A DNA stretch of 48,573 bases from Microcystis aeruginosa Ma_SC_T_19800800_S464 (GTDB taxonomy: Bacteria > Cyanobacteriota > Cyanobacteriia > Cyanobacteriales > Microcystaceae): assembly GCA_007095785.1 (NCBI GenBank), contig SFBL01000022.1, positions 1-48,573 of the forward strand, read 5' to 3'. A program made the translations under genes and the position numbers. The notes under the pieces were generated by a model. The model was given only the letters and a program-made list of their open reading frames with translations. It ran no database searches and was not told the origin of the DNA. This document shows positions 31,063 through 40,431 of the stretch, in pieces (position 1 is the stretch's first letter; every line of letters begins with the position of its first letter).

Positions 31063-32298
31063 ATGAATTTATCTAACCTGATCTTAGTCGCCCTCGGTGC
31101 AGGAATTGTTTTCGGTGCGCTGCTGAATGGCTTTTTTCCCGCGCTAATCCTACCCTTAGATAACTATATTCTTGCGCCAGTGGGACAGGTTTTTCTGCGC
31201 TTAATTCAATTTGTGGTGGTTCCGATCGTTTTTTCTTCCCTTATTTTAGGATTAACCCGGGTACAGAATGCGGCGCGGATCGGTAGATATTTACTCAGAT
31301 TGATGACTGGCTATCTGCTAACCAGTACACTTGCTCTGTTAATCGGCATGGCGACGGCGTTGCTATTAAAACCGGGGATAGGTTTAGAGGGATTTGCCAC
31401 TAATGCCGCCATGACCACTAATGCACCGGTATCCTTGAGAGATTGGCTAATTAGTTTGATTCCGGTTAATCCCCTAGAAGCTCTTACCGGGGGCAATCTT
31501 TTACAGGTAATCGTGACGGGAGTTTTATTTAGTATCGGCATCGGACTGGCCAAAGAAGGGGCAAAACCTTTTATTCTCTTGATAGACAGTCTTTATCTAA
31601 TTAGCGAGAGAATCCTCTCGGTGATTCTTTATATTGCCCCTTTGGGAGTATTTGCCCTGATTGCTTCGGTTATCGCCACCCAGGGATTAGAATTAGTGGC
31701 GAGACTTTTTTTCTATGTTTTTGGTCTGTTTTTGGCTAGTGCCTTGATGATTGGGGTGTATGTTTTGCTCCTTTTTGCCCTCAAAGGAGAACCTCGACGC
31801 TTTTTTGCTTCTTTATCGGAATCTTTATCCTTAGCTTTCGGTACTGCTAGTTCTAACGCCGCTTTACCCGTAGTTTTGCGGGAAATTCAAGAATACGGTT
31901 TACCCGAAGATATTGCCAGTTTCGCTATTCCCTTGGGAACGGTACTAAAACGCGATGGTTCGGCAATTTTACAGGGATTTAATGCTCTTTTTATCGCTCA
32001 GGTCTATGGAGTTCCTTTAAGTCCCTCTTTGTTATTAGCGATCGCATTGAGTGGTTTATTGGTTTCTTTTAGTACCCCGGGGGTTCCGGGCAGCGCATTA
32101 ATTACCATGACTACCGTATTATCGGCGGCGGGTTTACCATTAGAGGGAGTGGCTTTAGTTGCAGGGGTCGATCGCTTGACCGATGGCTTTAAAACCGTAT
32201 TAAATGTGATCGGTAATACAGTTAATGCCATTCTGCTCAATTACTGGGAATTAGGAGAAAAGGAAAAATCCCTAGAATCAAAGGTAGTGATTCGATAG
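31063..32298 (+). CDS. Dicarboxylate/amino-acid:cation symporter (GltP-like)
   Basis: The 411-residue protein is a DAACS (glutamate/aspartate/dicarboxylate) transporter with eight membrane segments and two hairpin loops. Diagnostic segments are QVFLRLIQFVVVPIVFSSL, the serine-rich hairpin SLAFGTASSNAALPVVL (the SSSS-like motif is ASSN here), and the substrate-loop region PLGTVLKRDGSAILQGFNAL with FSTPGVPGSALITM. In the family, Na+ or H+ coupling depends on the NMDGT motif; here KRDGSA stands in its place. The substrate is uncertain; the divergent 'NMDGT' motif may point to a non-glutamate substrate. It lies between a terminator and the IS1 remnant. Confidence 0.85.
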   Translation: MNLSNLILVALGAGIVFGALLNGFFPALILPLDNYILAPVGQVFLRLIQFVVVPIVFSSLILGLTRVQNAARIGRYLLRLMTGYLLTSTLALLIGMATALLLKPGIGLEGFATNAAMTTNAPVSLRDWLISLIPVNPLEALTGGNLLQVIVTGVLFSIGIGLAKEGAKPFILLIDSLYLISERILSVILYIAPLGVFALIASVIATQGLELVARLFFYVFGLFLASALMIGVYVLLLFALKGEPRRFFASLSESLSLAFGTASSNAALPVVLREIQEYGLPEDIASFAIPLGTVLKRDGSAILQGFNALFIAQVYGVPLSPSLLLAIALSGLLVSFSTPGVPGSALITMTTVLSAAGLPLEGVALVAGVDRLTDGFKTVLNVIGNTVNAILLNYWELGEKEKSLESKVVIR

Positions 32299-32449
32299 TA
32301 TTGGTAGTCTGAGAAGCTTATATGGCAAGGATAAGGTAGAATATTAACTAATATAAGATTTTGCCAAATTTACCCTCCTAAATCAGCATTTCCATGACTA
32401 GCCTTTTGGCATTGCTCTTTTTCTACTTTTTAGTATTTGTGTATGGGGG

Positions 32450-32645
32450 AAGTCCAGAAATAATACCCTCCGACAAAGCATTCCTCGATTGGTCAGAAAG
32501 AGTCTCTCTTTTTCTGGAAATGTAGAGAATCACATTGGGGCTATTTGGTACTTTATTCATGACTACAATGCCGGAGAAAGCAAGGGTTTGAGCTATCACC
32601 ACCACAATCAAATCACTACCAAGATAACTCGCCAATGTTATACTA
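32450..32645 (+). pseudogene. IS1-family transposase 3' remnant, copy 2
   Basis: The sequence aligns with 1-200. It encodes SIPRLVRKSLSFSGNVENHI, GAIWYFIHDYNAG, then a shifted frame (GLSYHHHNQITTKITRQC). Premature stops and frame shifts make it inactive. Its right edge lies 30 bases before the start of the glycan cluster's first gene, so the insertion may have brought or disrupted a promoter there. Confidence 0.8.
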
Positions 32646-32675
32646 TTTCTGGAGTTGCCAACGAACGAGTAGCCG

Positions 32676-34322
32676 ATGAAAATTATCCAGCTTAACACCT
32701 ACGACATCGATGGGGGGGCAGCTAGGGCTGCCTATCGGTTACACCGGGGACTAATTGAGATTGGGCAAAAGTCCCGCTTGCTGACAACTTCCAAGCGATC
32801 ACGCGATGAAACCGTCTCCCTCCTATCTCCTCAACCGCGAACAGGAGAAAGCGACAGTGACTATCTTTCTCTCATCCAAAAGCACTATATCAGTGCCAAT
32901 CGAACGCCCCTGTCCAACACGCTGTTTTCTCTGCCCTATCCAGGACTTGACCTGACTCAATTGCAAGACATCCTGGCGGCAGATATTATTAACCTGCACT
33001 GGATCGCCCATTTCCAATCTCCAGTTACTCTCAAGAAGCTGCTCGACTTGGGAAAACCAGTTGTCTGGACGCTCCATGATATGTGGGCTTTCACTGGTGG
33101 GTGTCACTATGCCTCCGGCTGTAACCAATACCAGGAGGATTGCACTAACTGTCCTCAACTAGCGCAAGATCACTATCATCTAGCCTCCGCTATTTTAAAA
33201 GATAAATTAGACCGATTAACTCATGCGAACTTAACCATCGTGACTCCTAGCCGGTGGTTGGCGGGATTGGCGAGAAATAGCCGCCTGTTTCAACATCATC
33301 GTGTCGAGGTGATCCCCTATTCCCTAGAGACAAATATATTCATCCCATTAGGGAAAGCGACCGCGAAACAGCGTTTGGGTATCGCTCCCGATACGATGAC
33401 TCTTCTCGCTGGTGCTGGGGATGGTAACGAGCGCCGGAAAGGATTTTCTGAGTTATTGCAAGCTCTGGAAATTTGCGGCGAAGACGATCGCTGGCGGGAT
33501 ATCGTAAAAACGGGACGGGTGACACTCCTGTGTTTCGGAAACCCGAACGAGCGATTACACTCTCTTGACCTACCAGTGGTTTTTCTCGGCCGTATCACTT
33601 CCGACGAGAAATTGAGAGAGATTTATTCTGCGGCCGATCTTTTTATCCTGCCTTCTCTAGAGGATAATTTACCGAACACCCTGTTAGAGTCTATGAGTTG
33701 CGGGACTCCAGTTATCGCTTTTCCCGTGGGAGGTATTCCCGATATCGTCGAGAATGGCGTTACTGGTCGGATACTGTCCACGATCAATCCAAAGGAAATG
33801 GCCCAGGCGATTATCGAGTGTGCGGGCGATCAGGCGTTATGCTGGCAGATGGGGAAAAAAAGTCGTCAGGTCATGGAAAGCAATCACGCCCTTCCGGTAC
33901 AGGCCAAGCACTATCTAGATCTCTATCGGGATTTGCTGGAGAACCAATCCGTGGAGGACGGGAGAGCGATATTTGATGTTTGGGGGGATGTTTTGGTTGC
34001 TCCCGTTCCCGTAGAGCTTACTAGGGGAGCGAACTTCGAGCGAATTTTCCCGCTATTGGTCTTGGAATCGCTCCGGGACGAACTGGCCGGATTAAGGGAA
34101 CAACTAGCCCGAACCGAGGGAGAATTAGAGATTTCCCGAACGGTAACGGGGCAAACGCAGGCCGCGTTAAGTGAGGCTCGAATCGAGTTGGAACGCACGC
34201 AGAAAGAATTAGGGCGGGTGCGGGGGCGAGTTCTCGCGATGGAAACGAGTAAGTTCTGGCGGTTTAGGTCGTTGTGGTTCCAGTTCAAGCGGGCGCTAGG
34301 ACTGACGACCGAACTAGATTAA
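32676..34322 (+). CDS. GT4 glycosyltransferase with coiled coil and shared C-terminal tail
   Basis: The 548-residue protein has a complete GT-B fold. The N-terminal domain begins KIIQLNTYDIDGGAARAAYR and contains WTLHDMWAFTGGCHYA and a four-cysteine patch (CNQYQEDCTNCPQ). The C-terminal domain has the nucleotide-sugar motif FILPSLEDNLPNTLLESMSC (E-x7-E) and FPVGGIPDIVENG. From about residue 455 there is a coiled coil (LREQLARTEGELEISR; ARIELERTQKELGRVRG) and then a 30-residue basic-aromatic tail with AMETSKFWRFRSLWFQFK (34230-34319) that also ends two unrelated proteins in this cluster. This enzyme type builds capsular or colanic-acid-like polysaccharides. It is divergent in strand from galE downstream. 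Confidence 0.85.
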   Translation: MKIIQLNTYDIDGGAARAAYRLHRGLIEIGQKSRLLTTSKRSRDETVSLLSPQPRTGESDSDYLSLIQKHYISANRTPLSNTLFSLPYPGLDLTQLQDILAADIINLHWIAHFQSPVTLKKLLDLGKPVVWTLHDMWAFTGGCHYASGCNQYQEDCTNCPQLAQDHYHLASAILKDKLDRLTHANLTIVTPSRWLAGLARNSRLFQHHRVEVIPYSLETNIFIPLGKATAKQRLGIAPDTMTLLAGAGDGNERRKGFSELLQALEICGEDDRWRDIVKTGRVTLLCFGNPNERLHSLDLPVVFLGRITSDEKLREIYSAADLFILPSLEDNLPNTLLESMSCGTPVIAFPVGGIPDIVENGVTGRILSTINPKEMAQAIIECAGDQALCWQMGKKSRQVMESNHALPVQAKHYLDLYRDLLENQSVEDGRAIFDVWGDVLVAPVPVELTRGANFERIFPLLVLESLRDELAGLREQLARTEGELEISRTVTGQTQAALSEARIELERTQKELGRVRGRVLAMETSKFWRFRSLWFQFKRALGLTTELD

Positions 34323-34330
34323 CGATCGCT

Positions 34331-35338
34331 CTAAGGTGATAATGTACCGTGCCTTTTCTGATGCCATCGCCAAGCATCGGCGATAATCGTCGAGAGGTGA
34401 TGGTGTTGTGGTTGCCAACCGAGCAGGGTTCTAGCTCTCTCGCCGCTACCGACCAGGATCGGCGGATCGCCTATCCTGCGATCGCCCTCGATGACGGGAA
34501 TCTCTCTACCGGTGATCGTTCGAGCGGTCTCGATCACTTCCCGCACGGAAAATCCGCAACCGTTACCGAGATTAAAAATATCCGAGCGATTCTCGGCGAG
34601 AAGATAGCGTAGGCCGAGGTGGTGAGCTTGGGCGAGGTCGGTGACGTGAATATAATCCCGGATACAGGTACCGTCCGGAGTGGGGTAATCGGTTCCGTAG
34701 ACGGCGATCGCTTTTCTCTTTCCTAGGGCGGTTAGGAGAACTAGGGGAATCAGATGGGGTTCCGGATCGTGATCTTCTCCCAGATTGGCTTCGGCAGAAG
34801 CTCCCGCGGCGTTGAAATAGCGGAATATCAACGATTTTAGTCCGTAGGCACGATCGAAATCGCGGAGAATTCGCTCGACCATCAATTTACTCGCCCCGTA
34901 GGGGTTGATCGGTCGTTGGGGATGGTTTTCTAGAATGGGGACGATATCGGGCACGCCGTAGGTGGCGCAGGTGGAGGAGAAAACGATTTTTTTCACGTTC
35001 GCCGCTATCATCGCTTCTAACAGCGTCAGGGTACCGAGGACATTATTACGGTAATATTTGGCAGGATCGCCCACGGATTCGCCCACGTAGGCGTAGGCGG
35101 CGAAGTGCATGACGGCGGTGATATCGTGGGTCTTGAAGAGTCGATCGAGGAGGGGGCGATCGGCGAGGTCGCCGATGACGAGGGGAACTTTGAGAACGGT
35201 ATCGACAAACTCGCGGTGTCCGTAAATTAAATTGTCTAAAACAACAACTTTGTAGCCTTCTCGTTGTAAGGATAAGATGATATGAGAGCCGATATATCCT
35301 GCTCCGCCCGTTACTAAAATTGTTTGAGCTTGATTCAT
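34331..35338 (-). CDS. galE: UDP-glucose 4-epimerase
   Basis: The 335-residue enzyme interconverts UDP-glucose and UDP-galactose (or the N-acetyl sugars) using bound NAD+. The dinucleotide site is VTGGAGYIGSHIIL; the catalytic SxxxxYxxxK segment is seen as SSTCATYG and NPYGASKLMVERIL; the C-terminal part has GTCIRDYIHVTDLAQAHHLG and FNLGNGCGFSVREVI, all typical. It would supply galactose units to the neighbouring glycosyltransferases. Base composition is richer in G+C than the genes just upstream. Its ATG overlaps the stop of the small upstream gene as TAATG, so translation is probably coupled. Confidence 0.93.
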   Translation of the reverse strand: MNQAQTILVTGGAGYIGSHIILSLQREGYKVVVLDNLIYGHREFVDTVLKVPLVIGDLADRPLLDRLFKTHDITAVMHFAAYAYVGESVGDPAKYYRNNVLGTLTLLEAMIAANVKKIVFSSTCATYGVPDIVPILENHPQRPINPYGASKLMVERILRDFDRAYGLKSLIFRYFNAAGASAEANLGEDHDPEPHLIPLVLLTALGKRKAIAVYGTDYPTPDGTCIRDYIHVTDLAQAHHLGLRYLLAENRSDIFNLGNGCGFSVREVIETARTITGREIPVIEGDRRIGDPPILVGSGERARTLLGWQPQHHHLSTIIADAWRWHQKRHGTLSP

Positions 35339-35598
35339 TAGCTAAAATTACCTTTTATATTTTCGTAAAATTTTAGGATTTGCGCATTAACAAAAATAGC
35401 TGGAGCACCAATAGGAAGATAATTATACCAATTATCATCTTTTGCAAATTTTCCAAATAAGAAATGTTGACTCCGAAACCAACCATCAATATCAAAATAA
35501 TTGATAGGTAGGCAAAAAGCAACAACTAAACCAAAAATTAGACTAATAATAACAAATAATATATCTAATTTTTTAGACTCAGATAACTGTATTTTCAT
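35338..35598 (-). CDS. Small membrane protein, possibly the N-terminal part of a longer one
   Basis: The 86-residue product has one hydrophobic segment at residues 12-32 (ILFVIISLIFGLVVAFCLPI), preceded by a short basic/polar end and followed by IDGWFRSQHFLFGKF and PAIFVNAQILKFYEN. No family is recognised; the layout resembles the first membrane helix and loop of a polytopic glycosyltransferase, cut short. It overlaps galE by one base (TAATG), suggesting coupling. AT content is higher than in galE. No good ribosome-binding site precedes the ATG. Confidence 0.45.
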   Translation of the reverse strand: MKIQLSESKKLDILFVIISLIFGLVVAFCLPINYFDIDGWFRSQHFLFGKFAKDDNWYNYLPIGAPAIFVNAQILKFYENIKGNFS

Positions 35599-35638
35599 GT
35601 TAATACAACCATGAATAGGTTAATGACAACATCAGGCT

Positions 35639-37240
35639 TTAGATTCTAAGTAAATTATCTATAATTTTTAGATCGTTATCTTCAGTGACGATCCCTAAAC
35701 TTGCTATCGATTCAAATTCTTTTCTCGCTCGCTCTACATCACCTAAATGAATATAAAGCATAATTTTAGATGCCATAATATTAGGTTTCGCTTCTTGAGG
35801 GACTATCTGAATTGAATACTCAAAGGCTTTATTAATTTCGTCTGGAGAAAAATCTTGAAATGAATAGGTTTGTCGAAAAAATTCTTGAGGAATTTCTTTG
35901 TCGTATCTAAATATCATAGAACTAGAAGGTACATACTTAATTGGTGAGAAATAATCTTTTAGTCTATACATTATCAAGTGAATCCAAGAAGTGTAATAAT
36001 GAACAAAGTCTTGATGTTGAATTATCGAAACATTGGGAATCAAGAATGGAAAAAAATCTTGCAAGATACTGTTTGTTAATTCCCAAGATTTCATAGCATT
36101 GATAACTAAAAATTCTATCGGTAAATTTTGAGACCATTTTAATCTTGTTAAATCACCAGGGTAAACTTTGATCTGCTTTTCCCAAGGCTTAGTTTGCTCC
36201 AGAAAATCAGCTAGAAAACTATCACCTTCTCTATATTTATTTTCTAGTGAAGTTCCCTTAACGCAAGGCTCCATCCAAGATTCCCATATAAAAATGTCAT
36301 AAGCGTGAATGCAAACTCTATCTTGTTCTATTGTAGAGTTTTCTTTCAATCCTAAAACTAATGGGATAGTTAGCGATCCTAACCAGCAACCTAAATCTAC
36401 TATCTCTCCCCGTCCCGTATAACTATTTTTTGCGTATTCCTGTAAGTATTTACGTTCAAAGGCAGAAGTCATACCGACCAAATATGACATTTCATGCTCA
36501 GGCTCTGAAGAGGATAGATCGACTGGCAGAAGGGGAATAAAATAGGGCATATGCCTTGCTTGAGAATTATTCCAGCCATAGGAATTCACTTTATCATTGA
36601 GAAAATAGGATGGAAAAAACGTGAGATCGGCTTGCTCGAAAGATTGTTGCTCTCGGAAGCAACTGTCGCTAAACCATCGATCGGTGACTATAGTATCGTT
36701 AGCCTCGTAAACCCACTCGAAACATCCGTGAATAGTGACACCGATAATACAGTTTGCGGGCAGAACTCCCGCTCGCTTCGCTTGAATGGTATGGTAGCCA
36801 AAACCATTGACATCGGGAAATTCTATATAAATCGAGGTTTCTGGAAAAGAAGCCGCTAGAGCTTGAATGAAAAACAAGCAACAGATACTCTGATAGGTAA
36901 AGTAAAAATCGGATTCAGCTATTTCTATCATAGAGAGGTGGAAGGGTTGAAGATTGGCAATATCCTCGACCTCGCTGGTGGAGAAAATATTTTTAAGGGC
37001 GGGTATATTAGACTCTCCTTGATATTTTTCTTCGGATTGGCAGAGTAGTAAAATAGTATGCCAATTAGCTTCCTTTAACTTTTTACTCAAGGCCGTGTAA
37101 TAGGTACCGATTCCGCCGTTCTTCGAGAATCCCTCGTACTCGTTCGTGGCCAATATCGCAACCTTTTCAGGCGCGGTCTCTCCAAAAAGAGAGCGACAAC
37201 GAGGCTTGATCGAGGGAATTAACATTTTATCGGCTATCAT
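35639..37240 (-). CDS. Fusion: GT-B N-terminal-like domain plus methyltransferase-like domain
   Basis: The 533-residue protein has two parts. Residues about 25-233 (KVAILATNEYEGFSKNGGIG, YIEFPDVNGFGYHTIQAKRA, WVYEAND, TFFPSYFLNDKVNSYGW) form a GT4/GT5-type N-terminal Rossmann half with the GGIGTYY loop that in GT-B enzymes binds the acceptor. No C-terminal nucleotide-sugar half follows. Residues about 260-460 look like a class I methyltransferase (GEIVDLGCWLGSLTIPLVL as motif I, VCIHAYDIFIWES, LPIEFLVINAMKSWEL), and the end resembles a short helical repeat (IMLYIHLGDVERARKEFESI). AGGA precedes the ATG. A homologous half-GT domain ends the next gene upstream, in a different fusion. Confidence 0.6.
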   Translation of the reverse strand: MIADKMLIPSIKPRCRSLFGETAPEKVAILATNEYEGFSKNGGIGTYYTALSKKLKEANWHTILLLCQSEEKYQGESNIPALKNIFSTSEVEDIANLQPFHLSMIEIAESDFYFTYQSICCLFFIQALAASFPETSIYIEFPDVNGFGYHTIQAKRAGVLPANCIIGVTIHGCFEWVYEANDTIVTDRWFSDSCFREQQSFEQADLTFFPSYFLNDKVNSYGWNNSQARHMPYFIPLLPVDLSSSEPEHEMSYLVGMTSAFERKYLQEYAKNSYTGRGEIVDLGCWLGSLTIPLVLGLKENSTIEQDRVCIHAYDIFIWESWMEPCVKGTSLENKYREGDSFLADFLEQTKPWEKQIKVYPGDLTRLKWSQNLPIEFLVINAMKSWELTNSILQDFFPFLIPNVSIIQHQDFVHYYTSWIHLIMYRLKDYFSPIKYVPSSSMIFRYDKEIPQEFFRQTYSFQDFSPDEINKAFEYSIQIVPQEAKPNIMASKIMLYIHLGDVERARKEFESIASLGIVTEDNDLKIIDNLLRI

Positions 37241-37278
37241 AATTAGTTCCTATTTATAGTTAGCTTATACTTATCGAA

Positions 37279-38937
37279 TTAAACCATCGGTATGTAATTA
37301 GGCAGATGGGCCGCGTTATCGGTATGCCATCCGTAAGTATCTACTTTAGACTTGAGGGTGTAGGAAGGAAAAAAAGCGAGATCTGCCTCTTCAAAGGAAA
37401 TTTGCTCGAAATTATACACTTTCCATAAGCTCTCAAGATTACTTCGTTCGTTAGTGTATTTCTCATTCGCTTCATGCACCCACTCATGACCGCTGTGCAT
37501 GGTTACTCCTATCTGGCAATTGTCCATAAGACATCCTGCCCGCTTGGCCTGTATCGTTCGATAACCTAGCCCCGACATTTCGGGAAATTCAACGTAAACT
37601 TTGGAATTGGGAAATTGATTGAGAATCGCCTGCACGAAAAAGAAACAGCAATAACTTTGGTAATCGTACCAGTTTCCCCAGACAGGGGATAAAAGTGAGA
37701 AGTGGTTCGCTCGCATATCTAAAATCCTTCGGATTTCAGAAGTCAAAAAAATATTCTGTAGTTCTGGATAATTCGACGGATCGTTCAATATTGTCTCGTA
37801 ATCACAGAGTATTAAAATAACAGACCATCCCTGTTTGAACAGCTTTTTTGCTAGATTTTTATAATAAGTTCCCACGCCACCATTTTTAAAGATACCCTCG
37901 TATTCGGAAGTGGCTAATACGGCTACTTTTTCGGAAGCGACTCGCAATAAAATTTTTTGAACTTCGGACTGAAAAAACACGGTATGGTTTTCTCCGATTA
38001 CCGAATCCGATGCCCCTGTTTTAGGAAAGGAAGAAATTTCAAGCGGACGCGGATTTGGTATAGACAGGAGCGGAGCCTTATCATAGAGAGTGAAGGTATC
38101 CGAATCGTTTACTCGCACTCTAAATTCCCCCTCGCACGGCAAAATATGAAGCCGACCATCTTGATAGCCGTAGGTAAAACGATTATTGGCGGAGATAAAA
38201 ACATCACCCGCACGATGGAGGGGTTGACCGCTACGGGGGCAGGCCAACAAGGGAAAGAACCATTCTGACGAGTCTAGCCGAGCGGAGGCTTCAAAGTAAT
38301 GAGCCGGCGCAGGTTTCTCTACGCCGGGTTTCCGAACGATCACGTATTCTGTATTGTTTGTGTTCGGAGAGTTTTTACCTAGAATTCTACCTAGGGATAA
38401 TTGCCGCAGTAGACTATACCAGAAAGGCCAGGTAATTTTCTGGGGCACATTGACCTGTAAATATTCCCATAAAAGCCAGGCCAGAGTCTGGCCGAAGTGA
38501 TGGGCCGAGCGGGTTTCTACTATCTCGAAACCTGCGTATTCCATCAGCTCGACCAATCCGTTACCCGTGAATCGAACGAAATCGTAAGGGCAAGCGTGGC
38601 GAGGTTGTAGGAAAGGAACCGCAATCACCCCGTACCCTCCCGACCGCAGAACTCGATAAAATTCTCCCACAACGATCCAAGCGTACCGGGTATGTTCTAA
38701 TACTGCGATACTGACGAGCGCGTCCACGGATTCATCTAGTAGGGGAATACGATGTAGATCAGCCACAATATCCGGGTCGTTTTCTGGAACGATATCGATA
38801 TTTAAATCTTTCTGCCCGAGTTGGACGCTTCTACTGCCCGAACCAGCGTTAAGGACAATTCCCTGAAAATATTTCATAAAAGGAGCCAGTTCCTCGGAAA
38901 GGGAAGGCCAGACCAGAGGGTATTTAAATATGTCCAT
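37279..38937 (-). CDS. Fusion: methyltransferase, Trm112-like segment, GT-B N-terminal-like domain
   Basis: From ATG 38937 (GGGA six bases before it) the protein has 552 residues. Residues 1-210 are a class I methyltransferase (GIVLNAGSGSRSVQ; VDALVSIAVLEHTRYAW; RVLRSGGYGVIAVPFLQPR). About 220-290 contain LLACPRSGQPLHRAG and YQDGRLHILPC, a Trm112-like segment that in related proteins helps methyltransferases; only one of the usual Cys pairs is left here. Residues about 344-552 are the same half-GT domain as in the gene at 35639 (KVAVLATSEYEGIFKNGGVG; YVEFPEMSGLGYRTIQAKRA; FFPSYTLKSKVDTYGWH), and the protein stops just where a GT-B linker should begin (NYIPMV). The ORF could start upstream at 39000 or 38949. 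Confidence 0.6.
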   Translation of the reverse strand: MDIFKYPLVWPSLSEELAPFMKYFQGIVLNAGSGSRSVQLGQKDLNIDIVPENDPDIVADLHRIPLLDESVDALVSIAVLEHTRYAWIVVGEFYRVLRSGGYGVIAVPFLQPRHACPYDFVRFTGNGLVELMEYAGFEIVETRSAHHFGQTLAWLLWEYLQVNVPQKITWPFWYSLLRQLSLGRILGKNSPNTNNTEYVIVRKPGVEKPAPAHYFEASARLDSSEWFFPLLACPRSGQPLHRAGDVFISANNRFTYGYQDGRLHILPCEGEFRVRVNDSDTFTLYDKAPLLSIPNPRPLEISSFPKTGASDSVIGENHTVFFQSEVQKILLRVASEKVAVLATSEYEGIFKNGGVGTYYKNLAKKLFKQGWSVILILCDYETILNDPSNYPELQNIFLTSEIRRILDMRANHFSLLSPVWGNWYDYQSYCCFFFVQAILNQFPNSKVYVEFPEMSGLGYRTIQAKRAGCLMDNCQIGVTMHSGHEWVHEANEKYTNERSNLESLWKVYNFEQISFEEADLAFFPSYTLKSKVDTYGWHTDNAAHLPNYIPMV

Positions 38938-39177
38938 GTAATATCCCATCACGCATATTTTGTCACTTTTGTAAGCCTGGAGATGAAAATAGATTATCAC
39001 ACACTTGTAATTTTTTATCTCTCCCCCGACAGATATCTAATCCGCTAAAGTTCCTAATCGTGACTTAAGGGTCTTCGGTAGCGAAACTTATTTGCCCAAG
39101 TGTAATGCACCTAAACGCGGTGGACTTTGGACGGTCTTGGCGGAGCCAAGACCGTTAATCATGTAGATGCGCCATGT

Positions 39178-40431
39178 TTACTCTTTGTTTCCCAGACCGA
39201 GGGTTCGCTTAAACTGAAACCAGCTTTTTCTTAGCTTCCAGAATTTACTACTTTCCATGGCTTCGATCCGTTCTTGCGCCTGCGATAGATGCTCTTGATA
39301 ATGTTCGTGAGAGTTCTTTAAATCTAGCAGTTCGGCCTGTAACTGTTCCGTCCGAACCTGATTGCGGTATAACTCGGCCTTGGTCGCTTCTAGTTGTGAC
39401 TGGCTGTAGTTCAGTTCAGCCGTCGACTGTTCTAGATGCGACCGGCTCTCGTTCAGTTCGGTTCTGGTGGCTTCCAGTTGCGACCGGCTCTCGTTCAGTT
39501 CGGCCGTCGACTGTTCTAGCTGATCGCTTGTATTATCTAGATTGCGGTGCGCTAGGGAAAGTTCGCTCTGGCTATTTTCTAAATCGGAGCGGATTTGTTC
39601 CATAGAGCCGAGAGCTAACATGATGGAGCGCATCGGTGTCTGAGAGAAAGCCACGGAATTGCCCAAGCGATCCGGTTCGATCCCGGCAACAACAAAATAA
39701 CCGTCCGCGTTTTCGATCGAAGAAACATCCTCTATATACTCTCTTTCAAAGAAGTTGTCTGGTAAAGGTTGTTTATAAGAATCAAATAAAGCCGACTTTC
39801 CTCCCAACCGAACAGGTAGTAAAAGACAACTACCGAGAACCGTATGCTGTCCGAAAAAAACGCCCTCACCGAAAATGCTAAGGAACAGATCGCGGAACTC
39901 GTTAAATCTAAATTTATGAAGATGAAACTCGCTAATCCAAGGAGTTACCCGATAATCATTCGGGCAGGACATAAATATCTGTCCACCTGGCTTTAATAGT
40001 CTTCTGATTTCGCTCAGGAAGACTTTAGGGTGGGGTAGGTGTTCGATCGTCTCGAAAGAAACAATCACATCGAAGGAATGATCCGCTAGTTCTGGCACCG
40101 ATTGTGCATCCGCAATAATGTACTCGATAGCGGGATGAGCGTGAAACTGTAGCGCGTGTTCGATCGCCTGTCGATCTATATCGACCCCGACTACCCGTTC
40201 GGCTCCCTGTAGAGCCATAAAATGGGAGCCGTAACCACTGCCACAGGTGATATCGAGAACTTTTTTTCCCTGAATGAAGGGGCAGACAAAGCCGTACCGA
40301 ACTAAATGCTCGATATTGCCCCAACTTAGATCTACTCCCGTCGCCGCCATAATGTGGCGCTCGCCAGTGAATTCGAGTTCTGGGGAATCCTGCTGACCCG
40401 ATGTTCCCACTTTCTGATTTTCTGGTTCCAT
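39178..40431 (-). CDS. Methyltransferase with coiled coil and shared C-terminal tail
   Basis: The 417-residue protein is a class I SAM-dependent methyltransferase: VLDITCGSGYGSHFMAL (motif I), VVGVDIDRQAIEHA (acidic end of strand 2), SFDVIVSFETIEHLP, and RLLKPGGQIFMSCPN. From about residue 280 a long coiled coil follows, with 14-residue units such as ELNESRSQLEATRT and ELNESRSHLEQSTA repeated at DNA level (about 39380-39510). The last 29 residues (39181-39267) carry the tail AMESSKFWKLRKSWFQFK shared with two glycosyltransferases in this cluster. It probably methylates sugars of the surface glycan, inferred from context. Confidence 0.8.
   Translation of the reverse strand: MEPENQKVGTSGQQDSPELEFTGERHIMAATGVDLSWGNIEHLVRYGFVCPFIQGKKVLDITCGSGYGSHFMALQGAERVVGVDIDRQAIEHALQFHAHPAIEYIIADAQSVPELADHSFDVIVSFETIEHLPHPKVFLSEIRRLLKPGGQIFMSCPNDYRVTPWISEFHLHKFRFNEFRDLFLSIFGEGVFFGQHTVLGSCLLLPVRLGGKSALFDSYKQPLPDNFFEREYIEDVSSIENADGYFVVAGIEPDRLGNSVAFSQTPMRSIMLALGSMEQIRSDLENSQSELSLAHRNLDNTSDQLEQSTAELNESRSQLEATRTELNESRSHLEQSTAELNYSQSQLEATKAELYRNQVRTEQLQAELLDLKNSHEHYQEHLSQAQERIEAMESSKFWKLRKSWFQFKRTLGLGNKE
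39380..39520 (-). repeat. Coding direct repeats in the coiled coil
   Basis: The blocks GTTCAGTTCGG, CGACCGGCTCTCGTTCAG and GTCGACTGTTCTAG recur at roughly 42- and 84-base steps, encoding the repeated ELNESRS and LEQSTA segments. They allow changes in coiled-coil length by unequal recombination. Confidence 0.65.

Noticed and set aside
37279-39000. Interpretation as a normal complete glycosyltransferase
   Set aside because: Only the N-terminal half of a GT-B fold is present at the C-terminus; the nucleotide-sugar half is missing.
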